DNA from: an uncultured Clostridia bacterium
Lineage (GTDB): Bacteria > Bacillota > Clostridia > Oscillospirales > Acutalibacteraceae
Length of the DNA stretch: 64,000 bases
NCBI GenBank assembly: GCA_927362715.1
Contig: CAKMIX010000002.1
Span: 62,001-126,000, forward strand
Direction of reading: 5' to 3'
Part shown: positions 61,399-64,000 of the stretch, one piece after another
How positions within the stretch are numbered: position 1 is the stretch's first letter
Layout of the letters: every line of letters starts with the position of its first letter
Notes under the pieces: generated by a model
The model's database searches: none
The model's input: the letters and a program-made list of their open reading frames with translations, nothing else
What the model was told of the DNA's origin: nothing
Position numbers and translations under genes: made by a program

Positions 61399-62179
61399 AG
61401 GGTTTCTCTGGTTCCTGCTTTACAGCGTTTGCGGCTGGATTATGGAAACGCTGCTTTATATCATCGTACAGAAAAAGGTCGTCAAGCGCGGCTTCCTGTT
61501 CGGTCCCTTGTGCCCGATCTACGGTGTAGGCGCCGTTTTGAGCACCGTCCTTTTTTACGGGCGTATTGAAAATATCTTCCTGCTGTTTTTGGCAGGTTCG
61601 GCAGTCTGCACGGTGCTTGAATTTATGACGCATCTGGTGCTCGAAAAGCTGTTCCACGCTACCTGGTGGGATTATTCCGAACGACGCTTCAATATCCAAG
61701 GGCGCATCTGCCTGCGCAACAGTCTGCTGTTCGGTGTGGGCATCGTGCTCATCGTGCGTGTGTTCCAGCCGTATGTGATGGGATTTACCGCCGGGCTTTC
61801 GGATGCGGTAGTATATTCCGTAGCGCTGGTGCTGTACTCCGTTTTCCTTTTGGATCTTGCCACAACGGTAGCAGGGCTTAAAAACACAGTGGAGCTTTTG
61901 AAAAATTTGCAGGAGATCATCGGCGAGCATGTGCAAAAGGGCGTGGACACGACCGATGAATATATGAACGCCCTTGCCGAGCGCATCCGCACAAATCCAA
62001 ACCTCGCGCGTTTGGCACAGACGGCGCGCGGCGGGTTTTCTCCGGTAGAGCGGCTAAAAAACGCCTATCCGAAATTCACCATGAAGCGCTATAAAGACGC
62101 GCTGCATGTTTTATTTGACCGCTCGGAGGAAGATCGCCGGGATGACGGCGCGCAGGATCCGAGCGAACCGAAGGACTGA
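61373..62179 (+). CDS. CmpB-family putative ABC transporter permease
   Basis: 268 residues. Five to six membrane helices fill the first 165 residues (FLWFLLYSVCGWIMETLLY, GFLFGPLCPIYGVGA, LEKLFHATWWDYSER), the hallmark of the ABC_trans_CmpB family. A charged cytoplasmic tail (about 166-268) follows. Despite the family name no transport substrate is established. It overlaps the HD gene and is probably translationally coupled. Confidence 0.82.
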   Translation: MHVLRILAEGFLWFLLYSVCGWIMETLLYIIVQKKVVKRGFLFGPLCPIYGVGAVLSTVLFYGRIENIFLLFLAGSAVCTVLEFMTHLVLEKLFHATWWDYSERRFNIQGRICLRNSLLFGVGIVLIVRVFQPYVMGFTAGLSDAVVYSVALVLYSVFLLDLATTVAGLKNTVELLKNLQEIIGEHVQKGVDTTDEYMNALAERIRTNPNLARLAQTARGGFSPVERLKNAYPKFTMKRYKDALHVLFDRSEEDRRDDGAQDPSEPKD

Positions 62180-62196
62180 CAACAAACGTATTTCGC

Positions 62197-62227
62197 GGCG
62201 CACAGCAAATGCTGTGCGCCGCCTTTT
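62197..62227 (+). terminator. Terminator after the HD/CmpB pair
   Basis: GGCGCACAGC (62197-62206) pairs perfectly with GCTGTGCGCC (62211-62220), followed by GCCTTTTT. Confidence 0.85.
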
Positions 62228-62250
62228 TATGCTGTTTTCGAAAACGATCC

Positions 62251-62279
62251 GTCACATAAAACGCAGATGCTCATACTAT
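62251..62279 (+). promoter_or_regulatory. Sigma-E-like sporulation promoter
   Basis: GTCACATA (62251-62258), a 13-base spacer, CATACTAT (62272-62279). The -10 matches the sporulation sigma-E consensus CATACANT at 7 of 8 positions. No sigma-A promoter of comparable quality precedes the next gene. Confidence 0.55.
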
Positions 62280-62349
62280 GATAGTGAAGTTGTCAAACTT
62301 ACAATATCCGCATCGGGTTCGCCCGGTGCAGCTTTCAGGAGGAATCTGT

Positions 62350-63204
62350 ATGGCAGAAAACAGAGCCTGCTGTCCAAACGACAAAGGGCTTCCGAAGATC
62401 CGCGAGGCGGTCTGCATCGATACGAACCGCGTGTATGATTCATGCGCCGATAAGGATTGCCTTGCCGACCTGCGCGTGTACTTCCCGCCGCAGTGTCAGG
62501 AGATCGTGGAGCGCGCCACCAATGTGCGCTGCCGCGGCACCGAGATACTTAACGTGTTTATGGATGTGGAAAAAGTGCCGTTCAACCGCGGCTGCTACAG
62601 CGTGGATATCACCTTTTTCTTCAAGGTGACGGTGGAGGCATACTCCGTGGCGTCCGCACCGCCCACAACGCTTTGCGGATTTGCAACCTTCTCGAAAAAG
62701 TGCATCCTGTACGGCAGCGACGGCAACGTGCACGTCTATTCGTCCGAATACCGCGCCGATGCCGACGACAACCAGCTTATCCCGACCAATACGAATCCGC
62801 GCGCCAAGATCCAGGTCGCCGATCCGATTTGTCTTGATGCAAAGCTGTGCCGCCCGTGCGACTGCTGCAACAACCTCAGCGACAGCTGTATGCCCATCCC
62901 CAAGTGCGTGCGCCGCGCGTTCTCCGAAGAATTTCCGGCGGATTTCGGTGCGTCGCGCAATGCGGAAAAGGTCGTTGCCGTGACCATCGGTATTTTTACG
63001 ATCGTCCAACTGGAGCGCGATGTGCAGATGCTCATCCCCGCATACGACTTCTGCATCCCGCAAAAGGAATGCAGCTGCGACACCGACGACCCGTGCGAAG
63101 CGTTCCGCAAGATCAACTTCCCTGTGGATGCGTTCTTCCCGCCCAACGAAGCCGGCAGCAGCTGCTGCAATACGGCAGGTCCGTTCTGCCCCTGCGGCGA
63201 CTGA
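62350..63204 (+). CDS. Conserved Cys-rich clostridial protein, probable spore-related
   Basis: 284 residues with 28 Cys (e.g. RACCPND near the start, CRPCDCCNN, CIPQKECSCDTDDPC, SSCCNTAGPFCPCGD at the end) and a beta-rich body. No signal peptide, membrane helix or enzyme motif. I recall homologues as hypothetical proteins of spore-forming Clostridia. The Cys content and the sigma-E-like promoter suggest a disulfide-crosslinked spore-layer component (inference). TCAGGAGG precedes ATG 62350. Confidence 0.7.
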   Translation: MAENRACCPNDKGLPKIREAVCIDTNRVYDSCADKDCLADLRVYFPPQCQEIVERATNVRCRGTEILNVFMDVEKVPFNRGCYSVDITFFFKVTVEAYSVASAPPTTLCGFATFSKKCILYGSDGNVHVYSSEYRADADDNQLIPTNTNPRAKIQVADPICLDAKLCRPCDCCNNLSDSCMPIPKCVRRAFSEEFPADFGASRNAEKVVAVTIGIFTIVQLERDVQMLIPAYDFCIPQKECSCDTDDPCEAFRKINFPVDAFFPPNEAGSSCCNTAGPFCPCGD

Positions 63205-63220
63205 ACGTGCATTTAATCTG

Positions 63221-63255
63221 CGGCGCGTCAAGGTTCCTTGGCGCGCCGAGCTTTT
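63221..63255 (+). terminator. Terminator after the Cys-rich gene
   Basis: A 13-bp stem with one G-U pair runs from 63221-63233 to 63236-63248, followed by AGCTTTTGTCTTT. Confidence 0.8.
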
Positions 63256-63264
63256 GTCTTTCGC

Positions 63265-63293
63265 TTGCAAGTGCACCCAAAATCCTGTATACT
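63265..63293 (+). promoter_or_regulatory. Sigma-A promoter of pflA
   Basis: TTGCAA (63265-63270), a 17-base spacer, TATACT (63288-63293). Confidence 0.72.
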
Positions 63294-63323
63294 GATAGGG
63301 TAAATCATAAAGGAGGCGGCGCC

Positions 63324-64000
63324 ATGCTCGGCAGAGTGCATTCGTTCCAAAGTCTCGGCACGGTAGACGGCCCCGGCGTGCGCAGCGTCGTGTTTTTGCA
63401 GGGCTGCGGCTTGCGCTGCCCGTACTGCCACAATCCGGATACGTGGGACATGCGCGGCGGTGAAGAGGTAACGGCGCAGGATATATTCCAAAAGGTCTGC
63501 CGCTACCGCGCCTATTTCGGCGAAAAAGGCGGCGTAACGGTCTCGGGCGGCGAGCCGCTTTTGCAGGCGGAATTTGTCACCGAGCTGTTCACGCTTTGTA
63601 AAGAAGCAGGCATTTCCACCGCACTCGACACGTCGGGCGTGCGGCTGGATGATACAGTGCGGCGGCTTTTGAATGTGACGGATATCGTGCTGTTGGATAT
63701 CAAGTTTTCCGACGATGCAAAATACAGAAAGTATATCGGTATTCCTTTGGCGCAGGTCCTCGACTTCCTGCGCGAAGCGGACAAGCTTCAAAAGCACATC
63801 ATTCTGCGGCAGGTCATCGTGCCCGGTGTTAATGACACGCCCGCAGACGTACACGCGCTCGGCGAAATTGCTAAACAATTCCCTTGTGTCCGCAAGATCG
63901 AGCTGCTGCCGTTTATGAAGCTGTGCGCGGAAAAGTATGAAGCCTTAAAAATTCCTTTCCCGTTCGGCGATAAGCCGGAAGCGAACGGGGAACTGATCGA
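63324..64000 (+). CDS. pflA: Pyruvate formate-lyase activating enzyme (partial, runs off the window)
   Basis: 225 residues visible; the 3' end lies beyond the window. It is a radical SAM glycyl-radical activase: the CxxxCxxC motif (CGLRCPYC, about 28-35) binds the 4Fe-4S cluster, with GTVDGPGVRSV upstream and the Gly-rich SAM loop VTVSGGEPLLQ. It activates PflB by making a glycyl radical using S-adenosylmethionine. AAAGGAGG precedes ATG 63324. No pflB lies immediately before it, so pflB is elsewhere or downstream. Confidence 0.92.
   Translation, partial: MLGRVHSFQSLGTVDGPGVRSVVFLQGCGLRCPYCHNPDTWDMRGGEEVTAQDIFQKVCRYRAYFGEKGGVTVSGGEPLLQAEFVTELFTLCKEAGISTALDTSGVRLDDTVRRLLNVTDIVLLDIKFSDDAKYRKYIGIPLAQVLDFLREADKLQKHIILRQVIVPGVNDTPADVHALGEIAKQFPCVRKIELLPFMKLCAEKYEALKIPFPFGDKPEANGELI

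Noticed and set aside
1..64000. CRISPR arrays, rRNA operons, clear tRNA genes and transposases.
   Set aside because: No regularly spaced repeats, rRNA-like conserved blocks, cloverleaf sequences or DDE/serine/tyrosine recombinase frames were found on either strand.

Overview
The window reads as a chromosomal segment of a Gram-positive, strictly anaerobic, spore-forming gut-type member of the Clostridia. Family-level placement near Oscillospiraceae/Ruminococcaceae is inference. The evidence is a complete Rnf complex in the clostridial order C-D-G-E-A-B, a ctsR-mcsA-mcsB-clpC operon with CtsR boxes, FeoA/FeoA/FeoB plus the Cys-rich FeoB-associated peptide, a pyruvate formate-lyase activase, dockerin-bearing secreted proteins, strong AGGAGG ribosome sites, frequent GTG/TTG starts, and sigma-A promoters of the TTGACA-17-TATAAT type. 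Coding DNA is moderately GC-rich. One gene (888-1568) is visibly more AT-rich.

Layout. 1-3.4 kb: a small membrane-anchored unknown, then a minus-strand run of SDR oxidoreductase, MutY and a peptidase-E-like protein. 3.5-6.0 kb: homoserine O-acyltransferase (MetA) and a PurF-like protein without the N-terminal Cys nucleophile. 6.0-8.6 kb (minus): iron alcohol dehydrogenase and GH27 glycosidase. 8.7-15.9 kb: one operon with apbE, a NusG-II domain protein, a Gx/Hepp_I membrane protein and rnfCDGEAB. ApbE would supply the covalent FMN needed by RnfD and RnfG. 15.9-21 kb: a 44-residue Gly/Cys-rich membrane microprotein (minus), then ctsR-mcsA-mcsB-clpC under two CtsR boxes.

20.9-24.7 kb: a compact phage-derived cassette with an SOS (LexA-type) box, a structured leader, a sigma/HTH-like protein, a tail or receptor-binding-like protein, GH25 endolysin, a coiled-coil membrane protein and a holin. 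It ends at a terminator and contains no integrase, capsid, portal or terminase. This is the best candidate for an undescribed system: a DNA-damage-triggered lysis/delivery module.

24.8-48.1 kb: a 20-gene cell-surface polysaccharide locus with one strong promoter and a terminal hairpin. It encodes a priming phosphoglycosyltransferase, glycosyltransferases, UDP-sugar dehydrogenase, EpsG-like polymerase, acyl/pyruvyl/phospho-polyol decoration enzymes, two paralogous flippases, a cytidylyltransferase-kinase fusion, and CapE-CapF-(VanZ)-CapG for UDP-N-acetyl-L-fucosamine.

48.1-52.1 kb: a DtxR-family repressor divergent from feoA-feoA-feoB-feoB-associated peptide, with two matching palindromic operators. 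52.2-60.9 kb: two dockerin-containing secreted proteins (335 and 1867 residues) flanking a small membrane protein and prfB (RF2, with no frameshift site). 60.9-64 kb: an HD-domain protein, a CmpB-family membrane protein, a Cys-rich clostridial protein with a sigma-E-like promoter, and pflA running off the end.
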